A stretch of DNA of 64,000 nucleotides from positions 259,009 to 323,008 of the forward strand of contig NZ_JAYKZZ010000011.1 of the NCBI RefSeq assembly GCF_035818675.1, read 5' to 3'. The position numbers were made by a program, and so were the translations under genes. This stretch comes from Parapedobacter flavus (GTDB lineage Bacteria; Bacteroidota; Bacteroidia; Sphingobacteriales; Sphingobacteriaceae). The notes under the pieces are model-generated. The model ran no database searches. It was given only the letters and a program-made list of their open reading frames with translations, and was not told the DNA's origin. How positions within the stretch are numbered: the first letter of the stretch is position 1; every line of letters begins with the position of its first letter. Positions 7,691 to 17,705 of this stretch are shown piece after piece.

Positions 7691-10600
7691 ATGCAAAAAA
7701 TTATATGTTTAAGTAGTTGTATATCATCTAAATTCATTATGCGGTTATCGGTGTTTGTTTGCGTGTCGGCCATGGCAGTAGGCTTAGTGTTCGCTGCCAA
7801 TCCCGGATATTCACAGCAAGAGCTAGAGAAACGGGCGCATGTTGCGTTCAACGGCCTGCCGCTCGCCAAAGCCTTGGAACAGCTGCAGCGGCAAACCGGC
7901 GTACCGCTGGCGTATCAGCCATCGGCATTGCCCGCGTCGCCCGAGGTTACCTACTCGGCTAATAAGAAGGTGAAAGCCATATTGGCCGACGTGCTTGGCA
8001 GGTATGACCTCACCTATGAGGTGAAGGACGGCTTCGTTTTACTCAAGCCGCAATCTAAGCATAGCCAAGCGACGCCGATTACCGCCGCTGTGCCCCAGCC
8101 CGCAGAGATTACCGGCAGCGTGCAAGATACGGCGGGCAACTTCCTCACCGGCGTAACGGTATCTGTAGCTGGCAACCCGCAGATTGGATCGGCTACCGAC
8201 ATCAACGGCCGCTTCGTGCTCGCCGCACCACCAAACGCCACCTTGGTATTCACCTACCTCGGCTACGTGGAGCAGCGGATCACGCCGGGCGCCCAGCGCA
8301 CACTCACCGTGGTGCTTCAAGCTTCCGAAGAGTCGAGCCTGGACGAAGTTGTGGTGGTGGGCTTCGGCCAGCAGCGGAAAATCAGCGTGGTGGGCTCGCA
8401 ATCCACCATCAAACCCGAAGAACTGAAGCTCCCCGTGCGCAACCTGTCCAACTCCATCATCGGCCGCATCCCGGGCATCATCGCTGTGCAGCGCAAGGGT
8501 GAGCCGGGGTATGATGGGTCCGACATCTGGATCCGTGGCATCGCCACGCTCGACGCCGGCCTGAGCCGGCCGCTGATTCTCGTAGATGGCGTGCCGCGCA
8601 GCTTCAGCAACATCGATCCCGAGGATATCGAAAGCTTCACCGTACTCAAAGACGCTTCGGCCACGGCCGTATATGGCGTGCGTGGGGCCAATGGCGTCAT
8701 CATCCTCACCACCAAAAAAGGGTCGCCCGGCAAGCCGCGCTTCAACGTGCGCTACAACGAAGGCGTTACCCAATTTGTGAAGATACCCGAGTTTGCCGAT
8801 GGCGCCACCTTCATGGAGATGGTCAACGAAGCCAACACCAACATGGGGCAGACGCCCACCTACTCGGCGGAAAAAATACAGGAAACCCGCGACGGTACCG
8901 ACCCGTACCTGTCGCCCAACGTCGACTGGTTCGATGAGCTGTTCCGCGATTTCGGCCGTATGCGCTCCATGAACGCCAACATCGACGGCGGTTTCGACCG
9001 CGCCACCTACTACGTGGGCCTGGGCTACTACCAGGAGGAAGGGCAGTACCGCGACGTGGAGACCATCGACTACGACTTCCAGTCGAAAGCCAAGCGGTTC
9101 AACGTCACCACCAACCTCACCTTCAAGCCTACGGTCACCACCGATATCCAGTTGGGCATCCAGGGATACCTCATGGTGGGCAACTCGCCCGGCAGGGGCG
9201 AAGGCACCATCTTCGGGGCCGCGTATGAGCGTACGCCCATATCCTTCCCCGCGCGGTACCCCGATGGGCGCATCGGCGACCTCAGCACCAGCGGCCTCAC
9301 CAGCCCGTACGCGCTCCTCACCCAAACCGGGTATTCCACCTATTGGGACAACAACGTGATGTCCAACCTGCGTATCACCCAGCAGCTGCCTTTCGTGCTC
9401 GACGGCCTGTCGTTTACGGCCATGGCTTCGTTCGATGCATCCAACTACAACAAACAAAACCGCACGAAAGCATCCGATACCTGGCATGCCGAGCGCCGCA
9501 ATGCCGAGGGCGAGCTGGAGTTCATCCAGAAATACACCGGATCACGCTTCCTGAGCTATAACAAAGAGGCAGCAGGATCGCGGCAGCTGTACGTCGAGTC
9601 CGCGCTGAACTACGTTAAAACCGTGGGCGACCACAACGTTACGGGCATGTTCCTCTTCAACCTCAGCGACCTGTCCAATTCGCAGGCAGACAACCTGGAG
9701 TCTTCCCTGCCTTACCGCAGTCTCGGTATCGCCGGCAGGGGCACCTATTCCTTCCGGAATAAATACCTCGGCGAGGTCAACTTCGGCTATAACGGGTCGG
9801 AAAATTTTGCGCCCGAAAAGCGGTACGGCTTCTTCCCATCGGTGGGCCTCGGTTGGGTGGTCTCCGAAGAGCCTTTCTTCGAAGGTGTCAAGCCGGTGAT
9901 GAACTTTCTGAAACTCCGCGCCACCTGGGGCAAAGTGGGCAACAGCAACATTGGCGGCCGCCGCTTTGCCTACCTCAATACGGTATATGAGAATGTAGAC
10001 GGCTACCAATTTGGCAAAGACCAGAGTTACAACTATACCGGCAAGGCGCAGAATGAAATCGGTGTCAACGTGGGGTGGGAAACCTCCACCAAGTACAACC
10101 TCGGCATCGAAGCCTGGTTTTTCAACAGCATGTTGAATGTCCAGGCCGACCTGTTTAAAGAGCACCGTGAAGACATCTTCCTGCGCCGGCAGGGCCTGCC
10201 GGGCTACCTCGGTGTGCGCAACGCGCCCTACGGCAATATCGGCAAGGTAGACAACCAGGGCATCGAAGGGCAGCTCACTTTCCAGAAAGTGTGGGGCGAC
10301 GTGCGCCTGCAAGTGTTGGGCAACTTCACCTTCAACCGCAACGAAGTGGTGGAAGACGACCGCCCCTGGCCCTACGAATGGCAGTACCGCAAAGGGCGCA
10401 AGGTCGGCCAGAACTTCGGCCGCATTGCCCTCGGTTACTTCGAGGATGAAGCCGAAATCGCCAACGCCCCCTTCCATACCGGCACCGTGCGGCCGGGCGA
10501 CATCCGCTACAAAGACATCAACGGCGACGGGAAAATTGACAGCAACGACGAGGTGCCCATCGGTTACGGCGACATCCCCGAGATCGTCTATGGCGCCGGC

Positions 10601-11062
10601 TTCACGTTCGGCTACAAGGCCTTCACGCTGTCGGCCCTCTTCCAGGGCATCAGCAACGTGGATATCCTCGTTAACGGCGAGGGCGTCTTCCCGTTCCGGT
10701 TCAGCACCAACAACGGCAACCTGATGAGCAACATCGGCGACCGGTGGACCGTGGAGAATCCCAACCCGGATGCGTTTTACCCCCGCCTGAGCATCGGCGA
10801 GCTCAATGCCAACAACGTGACCAGCACGCACTGGCTGCAAAACGGCCGATACCTCCGCTTGAAATCGCTGCAGTTCGCGTATGACCTCCCCAAGGCCTTC
10901 GTGGCCAAAGCGGGCTTGCGCGGTGCCAGCCTCTTCTTTTCGGGTATCAATCTGCTTACCCTGTCGGAGTTCAAACTCTGGGACGTCGAGTTGGGCAATG
11001 GCCGGGGGTCTACGTACCCCAACGTGGCCACGTATAGCTTCGGCGCAACCCTGAATTTTTAA
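7691..11062 (+). CDS. SusC/RagA family TonB-dependent transporter with STN domain
   Basis: This 1123-residue outer-membrane protein imports glycan fragments using TonB energy. An N-terminal hydrophobic signal (about 15-38, ending AANPGYSQ) is followed by an STN domain (about 50-115, with PLAKALEQLQRQTGVPLAYQ), a carboxypeptidase-regulatory-like domain (about 138-212) and the TonB-linked motif DEVVVVGFG near 218. The plug (NSIIGRIPGII, RGIATLDAG, VLKDASATAVYGVRGANGVI) and a long beta-barrel ending in SFGATLNF follow. The terminal phenylalanine is typical of outer-membrane barrels. ATG 7739 (MRLSVFV) is an alternative start that gives a more standard signal peptide. The STN domain marks it as a signalling transporter working with the FecR encoded just upstream. 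The cognate SusD follows after 19 bases. Confidence 0.96.
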   Translation: MQKIICLSSCISSKFIMRLSVFVCVSAMAVGLVFAANPGYSQQELEKRAHVAFNGLPLAKALEQLQRQTGVPLAYQPSALPASPEVTYSANKKVKAILADVLGRYDLTYEVKDGFVLLKPQSKHSQATPITAAVPQPAEITGSVQDTAGNFLTGVTVSVAGNPQIGSATDINGRFVLAAPPNATLVFTYLGYVEQRITPGAQRTLTVVLQASEESSLDEVVVVGFGQQRKISVVGSQSTIKPEELKLPVRNLSNSIIGRIPGIIAVQRKGEPGYDGSDIWIRGIATLDAGLSRPLILVDGVPRSFSNIDPEDIESFTVLKDASATAVYGVRGANGVIILTTKKGSPGKPRFNVRYNEGVTQFVKIPEFADGATFMEMVNEANTNMGQTPTYSAEKIQETRDGTDPYLSPNVDWFDELFRDFGRMRSMNANIDGGFDRATYYVGLGYYQEEGQYRDVETIDYDFQSKAKRFNVTTNLTFKPTVTTDIQLGIQGYLMVGNSPGRGEGTIFGAAYERTPISFPARYPDGRIGDLSTSGLTSPYALLTQTGYSTYWDNNVMSNLRITQQLPFVLDGLSFTAMASFDASNYNKQNRTKASDTWHAERRNAEGELEFIQKYTGSRFLSYNKEAAGSRQLYVESALNYVKTVGDHNVTGMFLFNLSDLSNSQADNLESSLPYRSLGIAGRGTYSFRNKYLGEVNFGYNGSENFAPEKRYGFFPSVGLGWVVSEEPFFEGVKPVMNFLKLRATWGKVGNSNIGGRRFAYLNTVYENVDGYQFGKDQSYNYTGKAQNEIGVNVGWETSTKYNLGIEAWFFNSMLNVQADLFKEHREDIFLRRQGLPGYLGVRNAPYGNIGKVDNQGIEGQLTFQKVWGDVRLQVLGNFTFNRNEVVEDDRPWPYEWQYRKGRKVGQNFGRIALGYFEDEAEIANAPFHTGTVRPGDIRYKDINGDGKIDSNDEVPIGYGDIPEIVYGAGFTFGYKAFTLSALFQGISNVDILVNGEGVFPFRFSTNNGNLMSNIGDRWTVENPNPDAFYPRLSIGELNANNVTSTHWLQNGRYLRLKSLQFAYDLPKAFVAKAGLRGASLFFSGINLLTLSEFKLWDVELGNGRGSTYPNVATYSFGATLNF

Positions 11063-11081
11063 GAACTATCAAGAATAACGA

Positions 11082-12872
11082 ATGAGACGCATATATCTTT
11101 TATTGACCACCCTGTCGCTGTCGCTTCTGCAGGCGTGTAACAGTTTTTTCGATCAGATGCCCGACGACCAGCTGACGCTGGACCTGGTGTTTCAGAGCAA
11201 GCAATATTCCGAAGAGTTCCTGGCCCACGCCTACAGCTACGTGCGCGACGAAGCCGACCGCAAGGGCGGCGTGCCGTTCGATCCGCTATCGGACGACTTC
11301 GATGTGCCCTATAGCGAGTCGCCCGCCTATCCCTTGAATATCGGCAACTGGAACGCCGCTTCGGGCAATTACAATTTTTGGCACGACTATTACCGGGGCA
11401 TCCGCCAAGCCACCTATTTCATCCTGCACATCGACGAGAACCGCGAGTTGCAAGGCATGGCCGGCGGCCCCAAGTTGATCAAGCAATATAAAGCCGAAGC
11501 GCGGTTTCTGCGCGCCTTCTTCTATTTCAACCTGTTGCGGCAATACGGCCCGGTCATCCTCATCGGCGATGAGATCATCGCCAGCGACCTGGAGGGGGGC
11601 GACCCCAAGATGAACCTGCCCCGCACGCCGTACGACGCGTGCGTGGACTACATCGTCAGTGAACTCGACCTGGCCGCCGCGGACCTGCCGCTACACTTCA
11701 CGGCGCAGAGCGAACGCGACTACGGCCGCGCCACCAAAGTGGCCTGCATGGCCGTAAAAAGCCGCCTGCTGCTCTATGCCGCCAGTCCGCAGTTCAACGG
11801 CAACCCCGAGTATGCGGGCGTTGCGAACCCCGACGGTACGCCCCTGTTCAACACCCAATACGATGCCACCAAATGGGAGCGCGCGGCCAAGGCCGCTAAA
11901 GACCTGATCGACCTCGATATCCTGGGGTTGTATAAAGTGGCCGGCGACGACGGCAACATCGACCCCTACCGTTCCTACCGGGATATCTTTCTTACTCCCT
12001 GGAACAACGAAGTGCTCTTCGCCCGCAAAGGCACCGACCTTGGCTGGCCTTACGAGAAGCATATTGCGCCCCGGCCCATCGGCGGGTGGCCCAGCTACTC
12101 CATCACGCAGCAGCTGGTGGATGCCTACGAAACCGCATCCGGCAAGCGCATTGACGAACCCGGTACCGACTACGTCGAAAATGGCTTCTCACAAGCCGAC
12201 GGAAAGTATACCGAAGCGGGCACCTACATGATGTACGTCAACCGTGAGCCCCGGTTTTACGTCACGGTGCTGTACAACGGCGCCTATTTCCCGTCGCATG
12301 TGAACGGAGCGCAGCGCATGGAATTCTTCAAGACCGGTTCGTCGGGCCGCGACGGCGCGCGCGACTATCCCCACACGGGCTACGTGGTGGGTAAAAACGT
12401 CTCGCCCAACTCCGACGTGCGCAACTCGCAGTTCATCGCCCGGCCATATATCCTCTACCGCTATGCGGAGGTGTTGCTGAGCTACGTGGAAGCGCTTAAC
12501 GAATCGTCGCCGGGGCATCCCGATATCGCCACCTACCTCAACGCTATCCGCGAGCGGGCCGGCCTTCCGGGCGTGCCCGAGAGCCTGGGCCAATCCGAAA
12601 TGCGTGAGCGCATCCGCCACGAGCGCCGAATCGAGCTGGCCATCGAAAACCTGCGCTGGTCAGACACCCGGCGCTGGAAAATCGCCGATCAGACCGATGG
12701 CGGCGAATTCTGGGGCATGAATACCGGCGCGGGCACATCGCTGCACGACCCCGCTTATTACCAACGGACCGTCTTTGAACGGCGGGTGTTCCGCAAGGAA
12801 TATTACCTGTTCCCCATCCCGCAGTCGGAAATGGACCGCAACAGCAATCTCGTACAAAACCCCGGTTGGTAA
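11082..12872 (+). CDS. SusD/RagB family nutrient-binding outer-membrane lipoprotein
   Basis: The protein has 596 residues and a lipoprotein signal (MRRIYLLLTTLSLSLLQAC, cysteine 19) and lacks a second cysteine nearby. The N-terminal SusD-like region contains the helical repeat block with YKAEARFLRAFFYFNLLRQYGPV, a family hallmark. The C-terminal SusD domain carries RPYILYRYAEVLLSYVEALNE and RRIELAIENLRWSDTRRWK. SusD caps the SusC barrel at the cell surface and binds glycan. The spacing to SusC is 19 bases and to the next lipoprotein 18 bases, so this is one operon. Its length is in the normal range for a PUL SusD. Confidence 0.96.
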   Translation: MRRIYLLLTTLSLSLLQACNSFFDQMPDDQLTLDLVFQSKQYSEEFLAHAYSYVRDEADRKGGVPFDPLSDDFDVPYSESPAYPLNIGNWNAASGNYNFWHDYYRGIRQATYFILHIDENRELQGMAGGPKLIKQYKAEARFLRAFFYFNLLRQYGPVILIGDEIIASDLEGGDPKMNLPRTPYDACVDYIVSELDLAAADLPLHFTAQSERDYGRATKVACMAVKSRLLLYAASPQFNGNPEYAGVANPDGTPLFNTQYDATKWERAAKAAKDLIDLDILGLYKVAGDDGNIDPYRSYRDIFLTPWNNEVLFARKGTDLGWPYEKHIAPRPIGGWPSYSITQQLVDAYETASGKRIDEPGTDYVENGFSQADGKYTEAGTYMMYVNREPRFYVTVLYNGAYFPSHVNGAQRMEFFKTGSSGRDGARDYPHTGYVVGKNVSPNSDVRNSQFIARPYILYRYAEVLLSYVEALNESSPGHPDIATYLNAIRERAGLPGVPESLGQSEMRERIRHERRIELAIENLRWSDTRRWKIADQTDGGEFWGMNTGAGTSLHDPAYYQRTVFERRVFRKEYYLFPIPQSEMDRNSNLVQNPGW

Positions 12873-12890
12873 CTTAAAAAGACATTAAAC

Positions 12891-13853
12891 ATGAACAACA
12901 TCAAGAATATATCCATCGGCTTGGGCATGGCGTTACTGACGCTGGCGTGTGGTAAAGACACGGGTTTCGAAAATCCCGACCGTTTTGCGCAGGTTTACAT
13001 GACACAAGCCTACGACCTGCCCAACATCAAAAGCCTAGCCATCGAATCCGATGCCCAGCCACTCTATTTCGGTGCGTCTTTCGGCGGGGTCAACTACCCG
13101 TCGCAAGACATCCGTTGCCGCTTTGAGATCGCCTCCGAGCTGGTGGCCGACTATAATGCGGCCAATTTCACGGCCTACGAGCTGCTGCCCGAGGCGAGCT
13201 ATACGGTAGAAGACTTGGAAGCCGTACTTAAGCAAGGCGAGCTTAGCTCCGAAGTGCTGCGCATCGATGTACATACCGAGCATGAAAGCATCGACGCCCG
13301 TAAGCAGTACATGCTACCGGTGCGGCTGGCTGCCGCCGAGGGCGGCCAATACCCCATCAACGAGCAACTCCGTGTCACGTACTTCGTGGTGCGTACGGCC
13401 TATACCGAGCTGTCTAAAACCTCGTGGGAGGTTGTCAGCTTCAGCTCCGAAGAAACCGTAGGCGAAGGCCCCGACAACGGCCACGCCAAACACGCCATCG
13501 ATGGCAATCCGGACACTTTCTGGCATACCCAGTACCGCGATGGCAATCCGGCGCATCCCCACTACCTGGTCATCGATCTGGGCAGCACGCAGGCTGTGCA
13601 CGGCTTACGGATATTCGGCCGCAGCAGCTGGGCACCAGGGCGCCCGTTGGATATCGAAATACTGGTGAGCGACGACGAGGTCAATTGGGTAACTGCCGGC
13701 GCGTACGCATTGGATGGCGATGTGGCCGAAAATGAGGTGTCCTTTATCGACAACGGACAGAAAACGATCGATGGGCGATACATCAAAATCGTGGTCAACC
13801 GGTCGTTCACCGATTCCAACCACACCTGTATCGCCGAAGTGGAGGCATTTTGA
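12891..13853 (+). CDS. DUF1735 plus F5/8-type C (discoidin) domain lipoprotein
   Basis: The protein has 320 residues with a lipobox (LLTLAC, cysteine near 20). The N-terminal half (about 30-165) resembles the DUF1735 domain found in surface lipoproteins of Bacteroidota PULs. The C-terminal half (about 175-320: HAIDGNPDTFWHTQY, LVIDLGSTQAVHGLRI, RYIKIVVN) is a discoidin-type carbohydrate-binding module. It probably acts as a surface glycan-binding protein that helps SusC/SusD capture substrate. It is translationally coupled to the next gene through the overlap TGATG. No catalytic domain is present. Confidence 0.88.
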   Translation: MNNIKNISIGLGMALLTLACGKDTGFENPDRFAQVYMTQAYDLPNIKSLAIESDAQPLYFGASFGGVNYPSQDIRCRFEIASELVADYNAANFTAYELLPEASYTVEDLEAVLKQGELSSEVLRIDVHTEHESIDARKQYMLPVRLAAAEGGQYPINEQLRVTYFVVRTAYTELSKTSWEVVSFSSEETVGEGPDNGHAKHAIDGNPDTFWHTQYRDGNPAHPHYLVIDLGSTQAVHGLRIFGRSSWAPGRPLDIEILVSDDEVNWVTAGAYALDGDVAENEVSFIDNGQKTIDGRYIKIVVNRSFTDSNHTCIAEVEAF

Positions 13854-15676
13854 TGAGAATGACAGCCATTACCTTGCTTTACCTGGCTTGCGCCGGAGCA
13901 CATACCCACCTGGTGAACTGGCATTCATCCAAACGCATATGGATTAACATGAGGGTGAAATTTCACATAAACATGCTAGCGCTGGCGTTAACCCTATCCG
14001 GTCCGCACGTTTCCAACGCAAAGGGCGTCACCGCAGACCGCATTGACGTCACCGCCTATGGCGCCCATCCGGACGACGACAGCAACGATGCCGACGGCAT
14101 CCGGCAGGCGATGGCTGCCGCCCGGAGCCAGCCCGGCGCGACGGTCTATTTCCCGCCAGGTGTGTACCGGTTCAGCGATGATGAGGCACGTCGCATCGAG
14201 TACGAGGCTATCAGCGGCCAGTATGGCGAAGATGTGCAAGGTCGCTTATTCAAGCCCGATGCCCCTTACGTCATCGCGTTAGACCTCGCCGATAGCCGGG
14301 GAGTGACCGTAGAAGCTGCGGGGGCGACCCTAGTGCTTGAAGGGTGGTATGAGGCCGTTTCCATCACTGATGCCGCGAACGTGCAGATCAACGGGCTCAC
14401 CATCACCTACAAGCGACCACCCCATACCATCGGGCAAATCACCGCCGTGGCCGATGACCATTTCGATATGCAGGTGGACACCCGCCGTTATGCGATGCTC
14501 GACAGCGCGGTGACCGGCCGCATCCATTTCTACGATGTGTCGAAAGCACGCGTATATACTGGTGCCTGGCACGATAAAAAGGAGTGGCTCAACGATACCA
14601 CCATCCGGGTATTCTCGGGGGCCCGGCCGCGGGCGGGCGACCTGTGCATTTTAAGGCATTCGGCACACTACCGGGCGGGAATTCTCATCAAGGAATCGAA
14701 GCATATCATCCTCCGGGATGTCACCATCCATAGCCAGCCCGGTATGGGTGTGGTGGGCCACCGCAGTGAAGACATCTTCTTGCATAACCTACAGGTCATC
14801 CCCGAACCGGGCAGTGTGGTGTCTACCAACACCGATGCCACGCACTTTACCAGTTGCAAAGGCCGCATCGTGCTGGATGCCTGCAAGTTTGGCGGACAGG
14901 GCGATGACTGCACCAACATTCACAACTATTATTACACGCTGTATCCGGATGCCACGCGCAAGGGCTGGGTCGACATCGCGGTGGAGCAGGCGGATCTCCA
15001 TGCACTCTCGCTGGATTTCCCCGACGTGGGCGACACGCTGTCGCTGGTGGATCGGGAATCGTTAAAGCCGGTAACCACGTATACGGTACGTGGCGTAGAC
15101 ACCAGCCACGGGGAGTGGCGGGTGTCCGTGCAGCTCGACCGGCCGCTGGTGGGCGATGGGGCCGGTCATTTCCTCACCAACGAATCCCGCAGGCCGGCCG
15201 TGGAAATCACCAACAATACGGTGCGTAGCCACCTGGCGCGCGCGTACCTCATCAAAACCAACCGGGTACGTATCGCCGGCAATACCATCCAGCAGAGCAG
15301 TGGTACGGCCATCCAGCTTGGTGCCGAAAGCGGCTGGCGCGAAAGCGGTCCGGTAACCGACGTCGTCATCGAAAACAACTGGATCGTGGATTGTGGCTAC
15401 GGCCACGGCAGGCAGACCGGCACGGCCGTGAATATCGACGTATCCGGGATCGACGGTCCGCCCCCGCCGCTCAACAAAAACATCATCATCCGCAACAACA
15501 CCATCCAAGCTACAGGCGTGCAAGCCATCTACGTGTCGGGCACGGATGGTGCTTCCGTGAGCCACAACGCCATCAGCGGCAGTGACCGTGCCGTGCTGGT
15601 AGAACACAGCGCCAACGTAACCGTACACGGCAATGGCCCACTTCCGGTAACCATTAAAAACACCAAACACGAATGA
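13853..15676 (+). CDS. GH110-like right-handed beta-helix glycosidase (alpha-1,3-galactosidase type)
   Basis: From ATG 13853, which overlaps the previous stop, the protein has 607 residues. ATG 13949 (MRVKFHINMLALALTLSG) is an alternative that gives a cleaner signal peptide. The mature protein starts with a pectate-lyase-like repeat motif (DVTAYGAHPDDDSNDADGI, then GATVYFPPGVYRF) and is a parallel beta-helix rich in N and I ladder residues. The blocks TDATHFTSC (about 327) and GQGDDCTNIHNYY (about 348) strongly resemble the active-site region of GH110 enzymes, which remove terminal alpha-1,3-galactose. The DD pair in GQGDD is in the expected position for acid catalysts. Assignment to GH110 is from motif memory; a related beta-helix family is possible. 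It overlaps the next gene by 4 bases (ATGA). Confidence 0.72.
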   Translation: MRMTAITLLYLACAGAHTHLVNWHSSKRIWINMRVKFHINMLALALTLSGPHVSNAKGVTADRIDVTAYGAHPDDDSNDADGIRQAMAAARSQPGATVYFPPGVYRFSDDEARRIEYEAISGQYGEDVQGRLFKPDAPYVIALDLADSRGVTVEAAGATLVLEGWYEAVSITDAANVQINGLTITYKRPPHTIGQITAVADDHFDMQVDTRRYAMLDSAVTGRIHFYDVSKARVYTGAWHDKKEWLNDTTIRVFSGARPRAGDLCILRHSAHYRAGILIKESKHIILRDVTIHSQPGMGVVGHRSEDIFLHNLQVIPEPGSVVSTNTDATHFTSCKGRIVLDACKFGGQGDDCTNIHNYYYTLYPDATRKGWVDIAVEQADLHALSLDFPDVGDTLSLVDRESLKPVTTYTVRGVDTSHGEWRVSVQLDRPLVGDGAGHFLTNESRRPAVEITNNTVRSHLARAYLIKTNRVRIAGNTIQQSSGTAIQLGAESGWRESGPVTDVVIENNWIVDCGYGHGRQTGTAVNIDVSGIDGPPPPLNKNIIIRNNTIQATGVQAIYVSGTDGASVSHNAISGSDRAVLVEHSANVTVHGNGPLPVTIKNTKHE

Positions 15677-17703
15677 AAACACAACTTAGTTTCCTCTATG
15701 TCCTTGCCATCGCTTTCAGCACACCTAACGTCCTCAACGCACAGCAGCGTTGGCAAATCGATGCAGACGGCAGCATCCGGTGGGAGGTGGGCATCGATAT
15801 CCCGCATTACGACCACATTGAAATGAGTGGGCAGTACCTGTCGGCCGTGTTGCGCTACGGCGTCAATGCAGACGGGTCGTTCAGCCTGGAGCGATCGCTT
15901 GTGTGGCCCATGCTGCGCACCATCCCAAACAATACCCACGCCAGCCTCATGCGGCGGTTTGGCATCGACTTCGTGTCGCAGCTGCAGGTAAATGGCCGGT
16001 CGCTCACCCGCGAAACCGTCCACTCCATGCGCCTCAATGGCCTGCTTACCGTGGTCAGCGAGCTGGGCACGGGCGATAGGCCCACGGATAAGGGCCCTGC
16101 GCTCGTAGAGCTTACGCGCACGTACTTCCCCGCAATGGACCAGCCCGTTTTCTGCGAACGCTACGCCATCAAGAACATCAGCGACCACACCCTTGAGCTC
16201 GTTGTGCCCACGCAACAGGCCGTGTACCATACCGACCCTGCTAAGGGCGTATCCGGCAGCTACACGCTCCTTGCACAGCTCCATGCGCCACCGGGCGAGG
16301 TGCAACATCTCAAGCCGGGTGAGGTTTGCTACTTCGACGCGGCGATCCAAGCTTATAGCGGTCACCAAGCAGCCGCGACAGTGGATGTGGCGGCGGCCGG
16401 GCAGGCGCGTACCGCGTTCGTAGACCAGCTATGGTCTAAGCTCGTGTTCGATTCGCCCGACGAGACGCTCAACACCGCGTTTGCCTTTGCCAAGATCCGC
16501 GCGGCCGAAAGTATTTTCAAGACCAAGGGCGGGTATATGCACGGGCCGGGTGGCGAGTCGTATTACGCCGCCATCTGGGCCAACGACCAAGCCGAGTACA
16601 TCAATCCGTTTTTCCCGTTTCTACATTACGATATCGGCAACGCCTCGGCGTTGAACGCCTTCCGCCATTTTGCTCGGTTCATGAATCCCGAATACAAGCC
16701 CATCCCCAGTTCGATTATCGCTGAGGGTGATGATACCTGGGGCGGTGCCGGTGATCGTGGAGACGCGGCTATGATTGCGTACGGTGCCGCCCGTTACGCC
16801 CTTGCCCGGGCAGACCGAGAAGAGGCTGAGGAACTGTGGCCACTGATCGAGTGGTGCTTGGAATTTTCAAGGCGGAAAATCAACGACCACGGTGTTGTGG
16901 AGTCTGACAGCGATGAGCTGGAAGGCCGCTTCCCGGCAGGCGACGCCAACCTGTGCACGTCTTCGCTGTATTACGACGCCCTGCTGTCGGCCGCCTACCT
17001 GGCAGAAGAACTGCAGTTGCCGCGCCGGGCCGCCAACGACTATCGACGCCAGGCGAAACGTATGCGTGCGGCCATCGAACAGCACTTCGGCGCCACGGTA
17101 GAAGGCTTTGAAACCTATCGCTATTACGAAGGTAATGATGTGCTACGGTCGTGGATCTGCATCCCCCTCACGGTGGGTATCTACAACCGGGCGCCCGGCA
17201 CCATCGATGCGTTGTTTTCGCCCCGCCTGTGGACCAACGACGGATTGCTCACGCAGGCCGGCACAGAAACCTTCTGGGACCGCTCTACGCTCTACGCCCT
17301 CCGGGGCGTCTTCGCTGCGGGCGAAATCGAAAAAGCATTGGCCTACCTCCAGCATTATTCGGCCACCCGATTGCGGGGCGAGCATGTACCGTACCCCATT
17401 GAGGCTTGGCCCGAGGGCAGCCAGCGCCACCTTTCGGCCGAGAGCGCCCTGTTTTGCCGCATCTTTATCGAGGGCATCTTCGGCATCCGGCCTACCGGCT
17501 TCCAGCGGTTTTCGATGACCCCGCAGCTGCCCGAAGGGTGGGATCACATGGAGCTCAAGCAGGTCGGTGCGTTCGGTGAGCAGGCGTTCGATATCCGGGT
17601 AGAGCGCCAGGGCACCCAACTTACCACCACGTTGCTGCGTGGCGGTACACCGTTTAAAACATACACGTTGCAACCGGGGGAAACCATCGAGGTGGCCCTG
17701 TAA
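15673..17703 (+). CDS. Secreted six-hairpin ((alpha/alpha)6) glycosidase-like protein
   Basis: The 676-residue protein has a signal peptide (about 1-23, ending NVLNAQ). An N-terminal beta-sandwich region (about 25-250) precedes an (alpha/alpha)6-barrel region (about 255-600) with recurring helix pairs, e.g. LNTAFAFAKIRAAESIF, SLYYDALLSAAYLAEEL and FWDRSTLYALRGVFAAGEIEKAL. A short beta domain closes it. The fold type matches glycosidases of the GH15/GH65/GH95/GH36-like debranching group; the specific family was not recognised and catalytic acids cannot be named with confidence. Its last position in the SusC-SusD-GH110-like operon suggests it finishes breakdown of the same glycan. A terminator follows after 38 bases. 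Confidence 0.7.
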   Translation: MKTQLSFLYVLAIAFSTPNVLNAQQRWQIDADGSIRWEVGIDIPHYDHIEMSGQYLSAVLRYGVNADGSFSLERSLVWPMLRTIPNNTHASLMRRFGIDFVSQLQVNGRSLTRETVHSMRLNGLLTVVSELGTGDRPTDKGPALVELTRTYFPAMDQPVFCERYAIKNISDHTLELVVPTQQAVYHTDPAKGVSGSYTLLAQLHAPPGEVQHLKPGEVCYFDAAIQAYSGHQAAATVDVAAAGQARTAFVDQLWSKLVFDSPDETLNTAFAFAKIRAAESIFKTKGGYMHGPGGESYYAAIWANDQAEYINPFFPFLHYDIGNASALNAFRHFARFMNPEYKPIPSSIIAEGDDTWGGAGDRGDAAMIAYGAARYALARADREEAEELWPLIEWCLEFSRRKINDHGVVESDSDELEGRFPAGDANLCTSSLYYDALLSAAYLAEELQLPRRAANDYRRQAKRMRAAIEQHFGATVEGFETYRYYEGNDVLRSWICIPLTVGIYNRAPGTIDALFSPRLWTNDGLLTQAGTETFWDRSTLYALRGVFAAGEIEKALAYLQHYSATRLRGEHVPYPIEAWPEGSQRHLSAESALFCRIFIEGIFGIRPTGFQRFSMTPQLPEGWDHMELKQVGAFGEQAFDIRVERQGTQLTTTLLRGGTPFKTYTLQPGETIEVAL

Positions 17704-17705
17704 GG

